This document shows positions 25,463 through 34,277 of a DNA stretch of 34,754 nt, piece by piece (position 1 is the first letter of the stretch; every line of letters begins with the position of its first letter). The notes under the pieces were generated by a model. It was given only the letters and a program-made list of their open reading frames with translations. It made no database searches and was not told the origin of the DNA. The stretch spans positions 1 to 34,754 of the forward strand of contig NZ_QAXS01000033.1 of the NCBI RefSeq assembly GCF_003053565.1, written 5' to 3'. The stretch comes from Halanaerobium saccharolyticum (GTDB lineage Bacteria; Bacillota; Halanaerobiia; Halanaerobiales; Halanaerobiaceae). A program made the translations under genes and the position numbers.

Positions 25463-26338
25463 ATGTCAGTTAAAAAAGATCCTACATGGAAGAAAGTTGT
25501 TTTTCATATAATATTAATTATTTCTGTGATTATTGCGGTTTATCCAGCTTTAAGAGTTTTTGGAACTTCATTAAGACCGGGAGATTCTCTGCATTCAACC
25601 AGTCTGGCGATTATTCCTGATAATGCAACCTTTGAAGCCTATAGAACTTTGATTTTTGATAAAGGTTTTTTAGTCTGGCTCAGAAATTCACTGCTGGTCA
25701 CATTTTTCACTGTGATTATAGGAGTTTCTTTAGCTTCAACAGCAGGTTATGTTTTTTCACGCAAGAGGTTTCCAGGCCGAAAAGGTGGGCTAACATTCTT
25801 TTTATTAACTCAGATGTTTCCGGCAACCATGCTTTTACTGCCGATGTATATACTTTTAGCCCAGTTTGGGTTAACTGAACAGACGATTGTAGTGCCATTT
25901 TTAGGAATGGCTAAAGCCCACATCGGTTTGATTATTATGTATTCTTCAACTGCTTTACCCTTATGTGTCTGGCAGATGAAGGGGTATTATGATACAATCC
26001 CCGAAAGTCTTGAGGAGGCCGCACTGGTTGATGGTTTAAATCAGTTCCAGGCTTTTTATAAGATTATTTTACCACTGGCCAAACCGGCACTGGTAATTAC
26101 AGCTTTATTCTCATTTATGACTGCCTGGAATGAATATATGGTAGCTCGAGTTGTAATGACAGACAACAGTTTATATACCTTACCTGTTGGTCTAACCAAT
26201 TTAGCCGGTCAGTTTAATACTGCCTGGGCTCAATTTGCAGCAGCTTCTGTACTGATTATGATTCCTGTTATGGCAATTTTCTTACTGCTTTCCAGATTCT
26301 TAGTTGGTGGTTTAACACTTGGTGGAGTTAAAGGTTAA
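25463..26338 (+). CDS. Sugar ABC transporter permease, MalG type
   Basis: This second permease has 291 residues and six helices. The first is at about 12-32 (VVFHIILIISVIIAVYPALR), TAGYVFSRKRFPGRKG follows helix 2, and the EAA loop EEAALVDGLNQFQAFYKIIL is near 188-207. The C-terminus ends in the family's GGLTLGGVKG. AAAGGAGG stands before the ATG. It completes the MalEFG-like set; the next gene is the LacI regulator. Confidence 0.94.
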   Translation: MSVKKDPTWKKVVFHIILIISVIIAVYPALRVFGTSLRPGDSLHSTSLAIIPDNATFEAYRTLIFDKGFLVWLRNSLLVTFFTVIIGVSLASTAGYVFSRKRFPGRKGGLTFFLLTQMFPATMLLLPMYILLAQFGLTEQTIVVPFLGMAKAHIGLIIMYSSTALPLCVWQMKGYYDTIPESLEEAALVDGLNQFQAFYKIILPLAKPALVITALFSFMTAWNEYMVARVVMTDNSLYTLPVGLTNLAGQFNTAWAQFAAASVLIMIPVMAIFLLLSRFLVGGLTLGGVKG

Positions 26339-26381
26339 AAAGTAGAATTAGGCTAAATTAAGAGTATTATTCATTACTATA

Positions 26382-26410
26382 TTTAAATCTGAGTAGAATT
26401 GTTATATAAT
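26382..26410 (+). promoter_or_regulatory. Candidate promoter of the LacI regulator
   Basis: TTTAAA (26382-26387) and TATAAT (26405-26410) are 17 bases apart, in the gap before the LacI gene. The -10 is good and the -35 poor. No CG-centred operator is visible here. Confidence 0.45.
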
Positions 26411-26461
26411 ATTAATAGAGATTAAATTTTAATCTCAACTAAACTATAAGGATTGATCAAT

Positions 26462-27481
26462 ATGCCTACTTTAAAAGATGTGGCAAAAAAAGCTGGTGTA
26501 GCGCCATCTACGGTATCGCGAGTTATTAATGACAGTTCGCGAATCAGTGAAGAAACAAAATTTAAAGTCCGAAAAATAATGGATGAAATAGGTTACCATC
26601 CCAATATAAATGCGCGAAATTTGGTTAAGCAGAGATCACATAACCTGGGACTGGTAATTCCTTATTCAACAGAGGAAGCCTTTGCTGATCCATTTTATTC
26701 TGAGATTTTACGTGGAATTGGTGTGCTTGCTCATTCTAAAGGTTTCAATCTACTTTTACTCACCAGTAATGGAGAAGAAGAGGAAAAAAAGACAGTTTTA
26801 AATGCAGTAAGAGGCAAACAAATTGATGGAGTTTTACTTTTAAGGGCCAAAAAAGAAGATGAATTAATTGATGAGTTAACTAAAATTAATTTTCCTTTTG
26901 TTATTGTAGGTCGTCCTGAAGAAAAAGATAAATATTACTGGGTTAATAACGATAATATTACTGCCAGTGAAAAAGTTGTTGATTATTTAATCAAAAATGG
27001 TCACCGAAAGATTGCAATGATTATTGGTGATGATAATTATATAATGAATAATGACCGGCTGGAAGGCTATAAAAGAGCTTTCGAAAAAAATGGTCTAAAA
27101 ATAAATAATGATTTAATACTGAGATCTGATAATACCGATCACCAAAATATATATATGCTTTCTCAGCAGATGATTAAAGAGCATCCGGAAATAACAGCTT
27201 TTTACGGGATGAGTGACACCATGGCTTATACAATAATGCAGGCCATGAATGATATGAATGTAAAAATTCCTGAGGATATTTCAATTGTCGGCTTTAACAA
27301 TAATCCAATGTCAAAAATTGTTTCTCCCCCGCTGACAACTGTAGATATCAATATTTATCTTTTAGGAAATAAAGCAACTGAGCTCTTAATTGGAGTTATT
27401 AATGGTCAGGTTGATAAATATCAGCATACGATTGTTCCGACAAATATTATTGAAAGGGACTCCTGCAAAAAAATAAAATGA
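26462..27481 (+). CDS. LacI-family transcriptional regulator
   Basis: This cytoplasmic repressor-type regulator has 339 residues. The DNA-binding head is classical (TLKDVAKKAGVAPSTVSRVI, then ARNLVKQRSHNLGLVIP as the hinge), followed by a periplasmic-binding-protein-like sugar domain (about 60-335; FADPFYSEILRGIG, IDGVLLLRAKK, MIIGDDNY, YGMSDTMAY, DISIVGFNNNP). The frame is open from TTG 26453, but AAGGA at 26448-26452 touches it; ATG 26462, nine bases later, is the better start. It closes the GH31-MalEFG cluster and probably binds the operator at 20661; the effector would be the imported sugar. Confidence 0.94.
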   Translation: MPTLKDVAKKAGVAPSTVSRVINDSSRISEETKFKVRKIMDEIGYHPNINARNLVKQRSHNLGLVIPYSTEEAFADPFYSEILRGIGVLAHSKGFNLLLLTSNGEEEEKKTVLNAVRGKQIDGVLLLRAKKEDELIDELTKINFPFVIVGRPEEKDKYYWVNNDNITASEKVVDYLIKNGHRKIAMIIGDDNYIMNNDRLEGYKRAFEKNGLKINNDLILRSDNTDHQNIYMLSQQMIKEHPEITAFYGMSDTMAYTIMQAMNDMNVKIPEDISIVGFNNNPMSKIVSPPLTTVDINIYLLGNKATELLIGVINGQVDKYQHTIVPTNIIERDSCKKIK

Positions 27482-27491
27482 TAGAATTTCT

Positions 27492-27523
27492 AAAAACCGG
27501 CAGACTTGTTCTGTCGGTTTTCT
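27492..27523 (+). terminator. Intrinsic terminator after the LacI gene
   Basis: AAAACCGGCAGA (27493-27504) pairs with TCTGTCGGTTTT (27510-27521), 11 of 12 plus one G-U, with a short loop and a T-rich end. It lies about ten bases after the LacI stop and closes the cluster. Confidence 0.82.
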
Positions 27524-27556
27524 GATTACAGCTCAGAATTTGTCATAATATCTCTT

Positions 27557-27585
27557 TTTACATTCAGCTTATCTTATAATATAAT
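27557..27585 (+). promoter_or_regulatory. Promoter of the flippase/glycosyltransferase operon
   Basis: TTTACA (27557-27562) and TATAAT (27580-27585) are 17 bases apart, ending 34 bases before the first gene of the trio. Together with the terminator just upstream this marks 27620-31929 as its own transcription unit. Confidence 0.65.
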
Positions 27586-27619
27586 TATTTTAGAGAATTA
27601 AAGTTTTGGGGGCGGCTCT

Positions 27620-28660
27620 ATGGCTAATTATAAGGATTTTAACTTTAAAAAATATCTCTATTATTTTTTAGTCTTTTTATTTATTTCGGCTTCAATTTTT
27701 TTAATTCTATATTTTATTTTTTCACAGGATTCTGAATTGAAGATTTTAATTTCTTTTTCTTTAGAAAGTACTATCACTTTAATTGCTTTAGTTTTAATTT
27801 ATTACAGTCTGGATGGTTTGAGAATTTATTATATCCTCTCAAGTCTGGATTACAGACTTGAAATTAAAGATATGTATCTTTCTGTTTTTCTAAAATATTT
27901 TATTTCAAATGTTACACCTTTCAGCAGTGGAGGTGGGCTGGCTCAGATTTATTATCTTCAAGATACAGGAGCCGAAACTGGAAAATCAACTGCTGCTGTA
28001 GTACTGAGAACAGTTATTTCTTCAACCATCTTATTATTTGCTGCACCATTAATTATGCTCAGTAATCAGGAATTTTTTTCTTTGGTTACCGGTCCACTAT
28101 ACATTCTGTTATTTATAATCTTTTTAGCAGTTTATTTTACCATGCTTTATTATCTGGTATTTAAAAACAGGTTTTTAAAAAAATTTATTTTAAGGCTCTT
28201 AAACTTTTTTAAAAAAAGAAATTTAATCAGTTCAAAAAAATATAAAAATATTTTAAGATATCTGTTTAAACACCTGGAGCTGTTTTCACACGATATTATT
28301 AAATTTGTAAAGCAGGATTTAAAGTCACTTTTTATTACAATTATTTTAACTATTATTTTTTTAGTTATCGAATATTCTTTTTCTTATTTTTTGCTGCGGG
28401 CACTCGGCTACTATCAGATTAGCTATTTAAATATTATCTTTTTACACACTGTAATTGCTTTTATAATGTATTTTACTCCCACCCCCGGAGCTGCAGGTGG
28501 AGCAGAAGCAGGTTTTATTTTGTTTTACAGGCACTTAGTAGAGAGAAATGATATTTTATCACTGCTTTTTTTCTGGAGATTTTTCACAAAATACCTGGGA
28601 ATATTTATTGGTATGCTTGTATTTACATATCTGGTAATTACAAATAGAGAGGAAAATTAA
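27620..28660 (+). CDS. LPG_synthase_TM/UPF0104-type integral membrane protein (copy 1)
   Basis: This polytopic membrane protein has 346 residues and about eight to nine helices. Members of this family include the flippase half of MprF and AglD-like proteins and are thought to move lipids or lipid-linked sugars. The conserved pieces are VTPFSSGGGLAQIYYLQ (about 93-109), GKSTAAVVLRTVISS (about 119-133) and the C-terminal FTPTPGAAGGAEAGF (about 287-301). No synthase domain is attached. It is the first gene of the trio, with GGGGGCGG before the ATG. It is clearly homologous to the gene immediately downstream, from which it is separated by one base. The substrate is unknown. Confidence 0.85.
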   Translation: MANYKDFNFKKYLYYFLVFLFISASIFLILYFIFSQDSELKILISFSLESTITLIALVLIYYSLDGLRIYYILSSLDYRLEIKDMYLSVFLKYFISNVTPFSSGGGLAQIYYLQDTGAETGKSTAAVVLRTVISSTILLFAAPLIMLSNQEFFSLVTGPLYILLFIIFLAVYFTMLYYLVFKNRFLKKFILRLLNFFKKRNLISSKKYKNILRYLFKHLELFSHDIIKFVKQDLKSLFITIILTIIFLVIEYSFSYFLLRALGYYQISYLNIIFLHTVIAFIMYFTPTPGAAGGAEAGFILFYRHLVERNDILSLLFFWRFFTKYLGIFIGMLVFTYLVITNREEN

Positions 28661-28661
28661 A

Positions 28662-29723
28662 ATGTCAGATCAAAATACTTTTATAGATAAATATTTTAAT
28701 ATCAAAAATTCGCTTCTATATTTTACAATTTTCCTTGTAATTTCAGCAGTTTCTCTGTATTATATTAATCGAATCTATTCTCAGGGGAGTAATCTTGATG
28801 TCTTACTGACTTTCCCTGTAAATATTTTAGTTTCCTTATTCAGCCTCCTGTTTTTCTATTTTATTTTTGATGGTTTGAGATTGTATTTTGTTTTGAAAAC
28901 CCTGAATGCAGAGATTTCTTTTTGGAATGTTTATAAATTAGTTTTTATTAATATTTTTATTTCCAATATTACGCCACTGGCAACCGGTGGAGGTTTTGCT
29001 CAGGTTTATTTTTTACAGAAAAAAGGAGTACCGCTTGGAAAATCTTCGGCAGCTGTTGTGATTAGAACTTTATTATCAGCCACAATGCTATTTTTAAGTG
29101 TGCCTCTGATAGTATTCCGCAACCAGTCAATGCTCAATTTGCTTCCTGGAGATTATGTATTTATTTATCTGGGAGTTTTTCTGGCACTTTATTTTTTAAT
29201 TTTTTATTTATTGATTTTTAAGTTGAGAGTGATTATGAAAGTAATCTATAAGTTTTTTTACTTTTTAAAATCAAAACACCTTTTATCTAAAAAGAGATTT
29301 AGAAAGATAATCAGATATATTTTTGAGCACCTGGAGCTATTTTCTGAAGACCTGGCTTTTTTTATTCAGGGTAAGAAAATATATGTTTTTTTATCTTTTT
29401 TATTTACAGTAATTTTTCTGCTGGCAGAGTTTTCTTTTTCTTATCTTATTTTAAGAGGACTTGGTTACCAGATAAGTTTCTTTAGAATTTTAACTCTGCA
29501 GATACTGGTAGTTTTTATAATGTATTTTGCCCCTACTCCTGGAGCGGCTGGAATTGCAGAAGGTGGTTATTCACTACTGTTTGCAAGATTTGTTGATCAG
29601 AGCGATCTTTTCCCACTGCTTTTTTACTGGAGATTTTTCAGCAAATATATTGGTATACTGATCGGTGTCTTTGTCTTTTTCTTCTTAATAATTAGAGGGG
29701 GGATAGATAGTGAAGAAGAGTAA
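28662..29723 (+). CDS. LPG_synthase_TM/UPF0104-type integral membrane protein (copy 2)
   Basis: This tandem paralogue of the preceding gene has 353 residues and the same helix pattern. The matching motifs are ITPLATGGGFAQVYFLQ, GKSSAAVVIRTLLSA and FAPTPGAAGIAEGGY, and a common central loop RKIIRYIFEHLELFSEDLA corresponds to KNILRYLFKHLELFSHDII in copy 1. The two thus arose by duplication and have since diverged. The last 14 bases overlap the start of the glycosyltransferase gene, so the three are translated together. A heterodimer, or two flippases with different substrates, would both fit. Confidence 0.85.
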   Translation: MSDQNTFIDKYFNIKNSLLYFTIFLVISAVSLYYINRIYSQGSNLDVLLTFPVNILVSLFSLLFFYFIFDGLRLYFVLKTLNAEISFWNVYKLVFINIFISNITPLATGGGFAQVYFLQKKGVPLGKSSAAVVIRTLLSATMLFLSVPLIVFRNQSMLNLLPGDYVFIYLGVFLALYFLIFYLLIFKLRVIMKVIYKFFYFLKSKHLLSKKRFRKIIRYIFEHLELFSEDLAFFIQGKKIYVFLSFLFTVIFLLAEFSFSYLILRGLGYQISFFRILTLQILVVFIMYFAPTPGAAGIAEGGYSLLFARFVDQSDLFPLLFYWRFFSKYIGILIGVFVFFFLIIRGGIDSEEE

Positions 29724-31929
29724 GCTATATTTATTTATTTTAATCATTATTATTTTAATTTTATTTACATATAAAATTTACGCCCCCTACACAATTCAGG
29801 ATTTTAATGCAGTAAATGTTAGAAATATGGACTTAATTAAAAATAATATTGATGACGAAGAATATTCTTTTGCGGTTGTCGGCAATATTGAAAATTCAAT
29901 CGCTATTTTTGATAACCGAATTTTAGAAAAAATTAAAGCAAATAATATGGATTTTATTCTCTCAACAGGAAATAACCTGCGGGATGGAGATGAAAGTAAA
30001 TATCGAGTTTTTTACCGAACTCTAGAAAAATTAAATATTCCCTTTCTAACTGCTATTGGCCGCAGAGAAATTGGAGATGGGGGCAATGAAAACTTTTATA
30101 AACACTTTGGTCCCTTTTATTTTTCTTTTCAAATCGATGATTCTTATTTTATTTTTCTGGATACAACTGAAAACACTAATTTAAACTGGCAGCAGCAGTG
30201 GCTGCAGAGTGAACTTGAGCGGGCAGAAGAATATGAGAAAAAATTTGTGGTGATGAATAAAACACCTCTTAAAGTCGAAAGTGAGTATCTTAAAGATGAA
30301 GATGAGCCGGGTTATATTGAATCAGAGAGTTTAAGAAAATTTTATCAGGAAACATTCAGCAGCTATAATGTTGATTCAGTCTTTTCATCTAATATTGGAA
30401 TATTTTATCAGCAAGAAGTTGGCGGAGTAAATTATTATGTCAGCGGAGGTGCTGGGGGAGAATTAATTTTTGACAATCAGAAAAGTTTTTATCACTATCT
30501 TTTAGTTAATGTTTCAGATAGTGGAGTAGAGGTAAGTGTTGAGCAGCTGGAAAATAACCCCAGTGTTTTTTCAAAATTTCTGGTTAATATCTGGGTTTCA
30601 CTGCAGTCCTTTTTCTATGCAAATTATATCAATATTTTACTGGTCTTATTTATTGGTTTAACAATCTTTTATATTCTGCACCGAGAAATCAATAAAGAAG
30701 TGGATTATTATCGGGATTTTGCCTATGCTAACCATGAAATTAAGGATCAGAAATTAAAGATAGCAATGTTCACTAATAACTACTTTCCGGTCATAGGAGG
30801 AGTTCCAATTTCAATCCAGCGTCTGGCGAAGGCACTGCGGAAAAGAGGACATCAGGTAAAGATTTTTGCACCTGAATATAAGGAAGAAACTGAGGATGAA
30901 TCAAATATTATTCGCTGTAATTCACTTTATCATTATGAAGAAGCGGGTCTGGCCTTTCCGGTAACAAATATTTACTCACCTCAGATTAAAAGAGATTTTC
31001 AAAAAGAAGATTTTGACTTGGTTCATGCTCATCATCCATTCTGGCTGGGGAATAAGGGAAGAAAGCTGGCTGAAAAGTTTAATCTGCCGCTTGCTTTTAC
31101 CTATCATACTCGTCTGGAAAAATATTCTCATTATGTACCCAATATCTTATTTATGCGCAAGTTTTTCAAAAATCGCCTTTCTCATTTTCTAATTAAAAAC
31201 TTTGCCAATAATACAGATGCTGTTTTTGCTCCCACAGAATCTACAAAAGAGTACCTGCGTAATGTTGGAGTGAGCAGATTTATTAAAGTAATGCCAACCG
31301 GAATTGATTTTGATTATTATGACCGCCCTCAGGAGGAAATTGATGCTCTGAGAGATGAGTTGATTGGAGAGGCAGATCACCTTTTAATCTCTGTTTCCCG
31401 GCTTTCTCAGGAAAAGAATCTATATTTTCTTTTAGAGGGGATTAAAAAGCTGAAGGCAAAAAGTGATCTCAACTTTAAATTGATCATTATCGGCAGCGGT
31501 TCTGAAAAGGAAAATATTGAGGACTTTATTAATGATAATCAGCTGGAAAAAGATATCGAATTGATTGGTGCTGTAGACTTCAGAGAAATGGCTAAATATT
31601 ATCTGGCTGCTGATCTCTTTGTTTTTGCCTCAACCACTGAAACCCAGGGGATGGTCTTACTGGAAGCAATGGCTGGGTATAACCCTGTGGTTGCAGTTAA
31701 GTCAAGTGGAATTGATGATGTTATAGAAAATGGTTATAATGGTTTTAAAACTGAAGAGGATACTGAAAAATGGAGCAGTGCTGTGGCAAAAATATTAACT
31801 GATTCTCAAAATTTCGAAGAAACTGCCCAAAATGCCAGAAAAATGGCAGAGTCATCTTCAATTGAGCAGATGGCAGAATCTGCAGAGGAACTATACTATA
31901 AGATACTGCAGCTGAAAAAGTATCAGTAA
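29710..31929 (+). CDS. Membrane fusion: degenerate metallophosphoesterase domain plus GT4 glycosyltransferase
   Basis: The protein has 739 residues and starts at GTG 29710 behind GAGGGGGG. A membrane helix (about 5-23) leads to an outside domain (about 50-280) with the order of a calcineurin-like phosphoesterase: FAVVGNIE, LSTGNNLRDG, TAIGRRE, FVVMNKTP, VFSSNIGIFYQQ, YYVSGGAGG. Every metal ligand of that fold is replaced, so it should not be a phosphatase. A second helix (about 303-323) is followed by a cytoplasmic GT4 domain (about 348-739): NYFPVIGGVPISIQRLA, HAHHPFWLG, FTYHTRLE, PTGIDFDYY, SVSRLSQEKN, and the EX7E pair Glu644/Glu652 (STTETQGMVLLEAM). The GT4 part resembles diacylglycerol-type glycosyltransferases. 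It would add sugar to a lipid at the membrane; the outside domain may bind a ligand or the product. Confidence 0.85.
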   Translation: MKKSKLYLFILIIIILILFTYKIYAPYTIQDFNAVNVRNMDLIKNNIDDEEYSFAVVGNIENSIAIFDNRILEKIKANNMDFILSTGNNLRDGDESKYRVFYRTLEKLNIPFLTAIGRREIGDGGNENFYKHFGPFYFSFQIDDSYFIFLDTTENTNLNWQQQWLQSELERAEEYEKKFVVMNKTPLKVESEYLKDEDEPGYIESESLRKFYQETFSSYNVDSVFSSNIGIFYQQEVGGVNYYVSGGAGGELIFDNQKSFYHYLLVNVSDSGVEVSVEQLENNPSVFSKFLVNIWVSLQSFFYANYINILLVLFIGLTIFYILHREINKEVDYYRDFAYANHEIKDQKLKIAMFTNNYFPVIGGVPISIQRLAKALRKRGHQVKIFAPEYKEETEDESNIIRCNSLYHYEEAGLAFPVTNIYSPQIKRDFQKEDFDLVHAHHPFWLGNKGRKLAEKFNLPLAFTYHTRLEKYSHYVPNILFMRKFFKNRLSHFLIKNFANNTDAVFAPTESTKEYLRNVGVSRFIKVMPTGIDFDYYDRPQEEIDALRDELIGEADHLLISVSRLSQEKNLYFLLEGIKKLKAKSDLNFKLIIIGSGSEKENIEDFINDNQLEKDIELIGAVDFREMAKYYLAADLFVFASTTETQGMVLLEAMAGYNPVVAVKSSGIDDVIENGYNGFKTEEDTEKWSSAVAKILTDSQNFEETAQNARKMAESSSIEQMAESAEELYYKILQLKKYQ

Positions 31930-31937
31930 TAGAACTT

Positions 31938-31975
31938 TCAGGCACCGTGCACCACCCGAATTTTGTCGTTTTATG
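31938..31975. repeat. G+C-rich intergenic fragment, possible REP-type remnant
   Basis: The gap before the GH36 gene holds an unusual stretch with GGCACCGTGCACC (direct repeat of GCACC) followed by ACCCG and TTTTGTCG. It stands out from the A+T-rich surroundings and recalls the GGCACC-type cores of repetitive elements in clostridia. No second copy is seen in the window, so this is tentative. Confidence 0.3.
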
Positions 31976-32005
31976 TCTAAAATAAAATTAATTGGAGGCT
32001 GAATA

Positions 32006-34195
32006 ATGTTGATTAATTTTTTTGAAGAACAAAAGGTTTTTCATTTAAAAAATGAAGAAATAAGTTATGTAATTAAAATATTAAAAAATGGTCAGCTGGG
32101 ACATCTCTACTGGGGTAAAAAAATTGAAAAAGCTGAAAGATTGGACCGCTATGATATCTCTCAGCACCGGCCTTATGAGGCTTATGCTCTTAAAGATGAT
32201 ACGGGCTTTATCTTAGAAAATATAGCCCGCGAATATCCATCTTTCGGCCAGTCTGATTTTAGGGAGCCAGCCTATCAAACCGAAGCAGAAAACGGCTCAA
32301 TTATCAGTGACCTAAAATATCAGGATCATCAAATTTACAGTGGCAAAAAAGAATTAGCCGGCCTGCCCTCAACCTATGTTGAAAAAGAGTCTGAAGCAGA
32401 AACTCTGGAAATAATCCTCTATGATGAGGTGACTGATCTGGAGGTGGTTTTAAGCTATACAATTTTTCAGGATTATCCGATAATTACCCGCTCAGCTAAT
32501 TTTAAGAATCAGGGTCAGCAGAAGCTCAATCTCAAAAGGGCACTTTCAATGAGTGTTGATTTTGAGAATAAAGATTTTGAGCTGCTGCAGCTTTCCGGAG
32601 CCTGGGGCAGAGAAAGAGATATTATCCGCCGCCCACTGGAGCAGGGAATAACCAGAATCGACAGCAAAAGAGGGGGCAGCAGCCACCAGCAGAATCCATT
32701 TGTGGCTTTAGTTGAGCCGGAGACTGATGAGTACAGAGGAGAGGCCTATGGGTTCAGTCTTGTTTATTCTGCTAATTTTATCGCCCAGGCAGAGCGCAAT
32801 CACTATGGTAAAACAAGATTAACAATGGGAATTAATCCTTTTACCTTTAACTGGCTTTTGGAATGTGGAGAGAGCTTCCAGACACCAGAAGTTGTTATGA
32901 ATTATTCTGATCAGGGTTTAAATAAAATGTCTCAAAACTTTCATCAGTTATACAGAAGCCGACTGGTCAGGGGTAAACATAGAGATAAGCAGCGGCCGGT
33001 TTTGATCAACAACTGGGAAGGTACCTATTTTGATTTTGATACAGATAAGATATTAGAGATGGCAGCAGCTGCTGCAGAAGTAGATCTTGAGCTCTTTGTC
33101 CTTGATGACGGCTGGTTTGGGAAAAGAAATGATGATACTTCCTCACTGGGTGACTGGTATGTAAATGAAGAGAAACTGCCCGGAGGATTAGAATACCTGG
33201 CTGAGGAAATAAATAAGCTGGGGATGGATTTTGGCCTCTGGTTTGAGCCGGAAATGATTTCTCCTGACAGTGATTTATACCGTGAGCATCCAGAATGGGC
33301 CATCCAGGTCCCGGAAAGAAAGTCATCAGAATCCAGACAGCAGTTAATCTTAGATTTAAGCCGTAGTGATGTTCAAGATTATATCATTGAGCGGGTATCT
33401 GCTATTTTATCTAAGGCTAATATTTCTTATGTTAAGTGGGATATGAACAGGCCGATGACTGAATATGGTTCTTTAGAGCTTGCTTCTGAAAATCAGAGTG
33501 AGTTAAACCACCGCTATATTTTGGGACTCTACCGAGTTTTAGAAGAGATCACTTCCAGCTTTCCGGAAGTATTGTTTGAAAGCTGTGCCGGTGGTGGAGG
33601 CCGCTTTGACCCGGGAATGCTTCATTATATGCCGCAGACCTGGACCAGTGATGATACTGATGCAGTTGAAAGATTAAAGATCCAGTATGGAACTTCAATG
33701 GTTTATCCAGCTTCTTCGATGGGGGCTCATGTTTCTGCAGTTCCAAACCATCAGGTTGAGCGCAGTACCTCACTTAAAATGCGCTATGATGTGGCAAGTT
33801 TCGGCAACCTGGGCTATGAACTTGATATTACAGAATTAAATAAAGAAGAGATGGAAGCCGTCAAAAAGCAGGTTAATAACTATAAGGAGATCAGAGAGCT
33901 GGTGCAGTTTGGTGATTTTTACCGACTGCGGAGTCCATTTGCAGGTAATTTTACTGCCTGGTCTTATCTAAGTCAGGATCAGGAAGAGGTTCTGGCAGGA
34001 TTTTATCAGGTGCTGGCGACTCCCAACCCGAAAGAGGAGACTTTAAAACTGAAAGGCTTAGATCCTGACAGGGATTATAAGGAGCTAAATAGTGGAGAAA
34101 TTTATGGTGGGGATGAGCTGATGAATTTTGGTATCAAAGTTCCCTATTTAAAAGAAGATTTTTCTTCCAGAGTCTGGAGGTTTAAAGCTGTTTAA
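32006..34195 (+). CDS. Alpha-galactosidase, GH36
   Basis: This is a cytoplasmic retaining alpha-galactosidase of 729 residues, the usual length of the bacterial AgaN/RafA type, with no signal peptide. The nucleophile Asp479 is in YVKWDMNRP and the acid/base Asp549 in TWTSDDTDAVERLKIQYG. LDDGWFGKRNDD (about 367-378), FGLWFEPEMISPDSDLY (409-425) and ESCAGGGGRFDPG (525-537) complete the family pattern. The N-terminal beta-sandwich spans about 1-320. ATG 32006 has TTGGAGG eight bases upstream. It would hydrolyse raffinose-type or galactomannan oligosaccharides after import; no transporter for these is next to it. It follows the glycosyltransferase gene by 76 bases. Confidence 0.96.
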   Translation: MLINFFEEQKVFHLKNEEISYVIKILKNGQLGHLYWGKKIEKAERLDRYDISQHRPYEAYALKDDTGFILENIAREYPSFGQSDFREPAYQTEAENGSIISDLKYQDHQIYSGKKELAGLPSTYVEKESEAETLEIILYDEVTDLEVVLSYTIFQDYPIITRSANFKNQGQQKLNLKRALSMSVDFENKDFELLQLSGAWGRERDIIRRPLEQGITRIDSKRGGSSHQQNPFVALVEPETDEYRGEAYGFSLVYSANFIAQAERNHYGKTRLTMGINPFTFNWLLECGESFQTPEVVMNYSDQGLNKMSQNFHQLYRSRLVRGKHRDKQRPVLINNWEGTYFDFDTDKILEMAAAAAEVDLELFVLDDGWFGKRNDDTSSLGDWYVNEEKLPGGLEYLAEEINKLGMDFGLWFEPEMISPDSDLYREHPEWAIQVPERKSSESRQQLILDLSRSDVQDYIIERVSAILSKANISYVKWDMNRPMTEYGSLELASENQSELNHRYILGLYRVLEEITSSFPEVLFESCAGGGGRFDPGMLHYMPQTWTSDDTDAVERLKIQYGTSMVYPASSMGAHVSAVPNHQVERSTSLKMRYDVASFGNLGYELDITELNKEEMEAVKKQVNNYKEIRELVQFGDFYRLRSPFAGNFTAWSYLSQDQEEVLAGFYQVLATPNPKEETLKLKGLDPDRDYKELNSGEIYGGDELMNFGIKVPYLKEDFSSRVWRFKAV

Positions 34196-34277
34196 AAGAT
34201 GTAATTCTTTTATTCAGGAGATTTAACTAAGATAAAAGCTAAAGATACTAAAAATATAAAAATAAGGAGTATAATTT

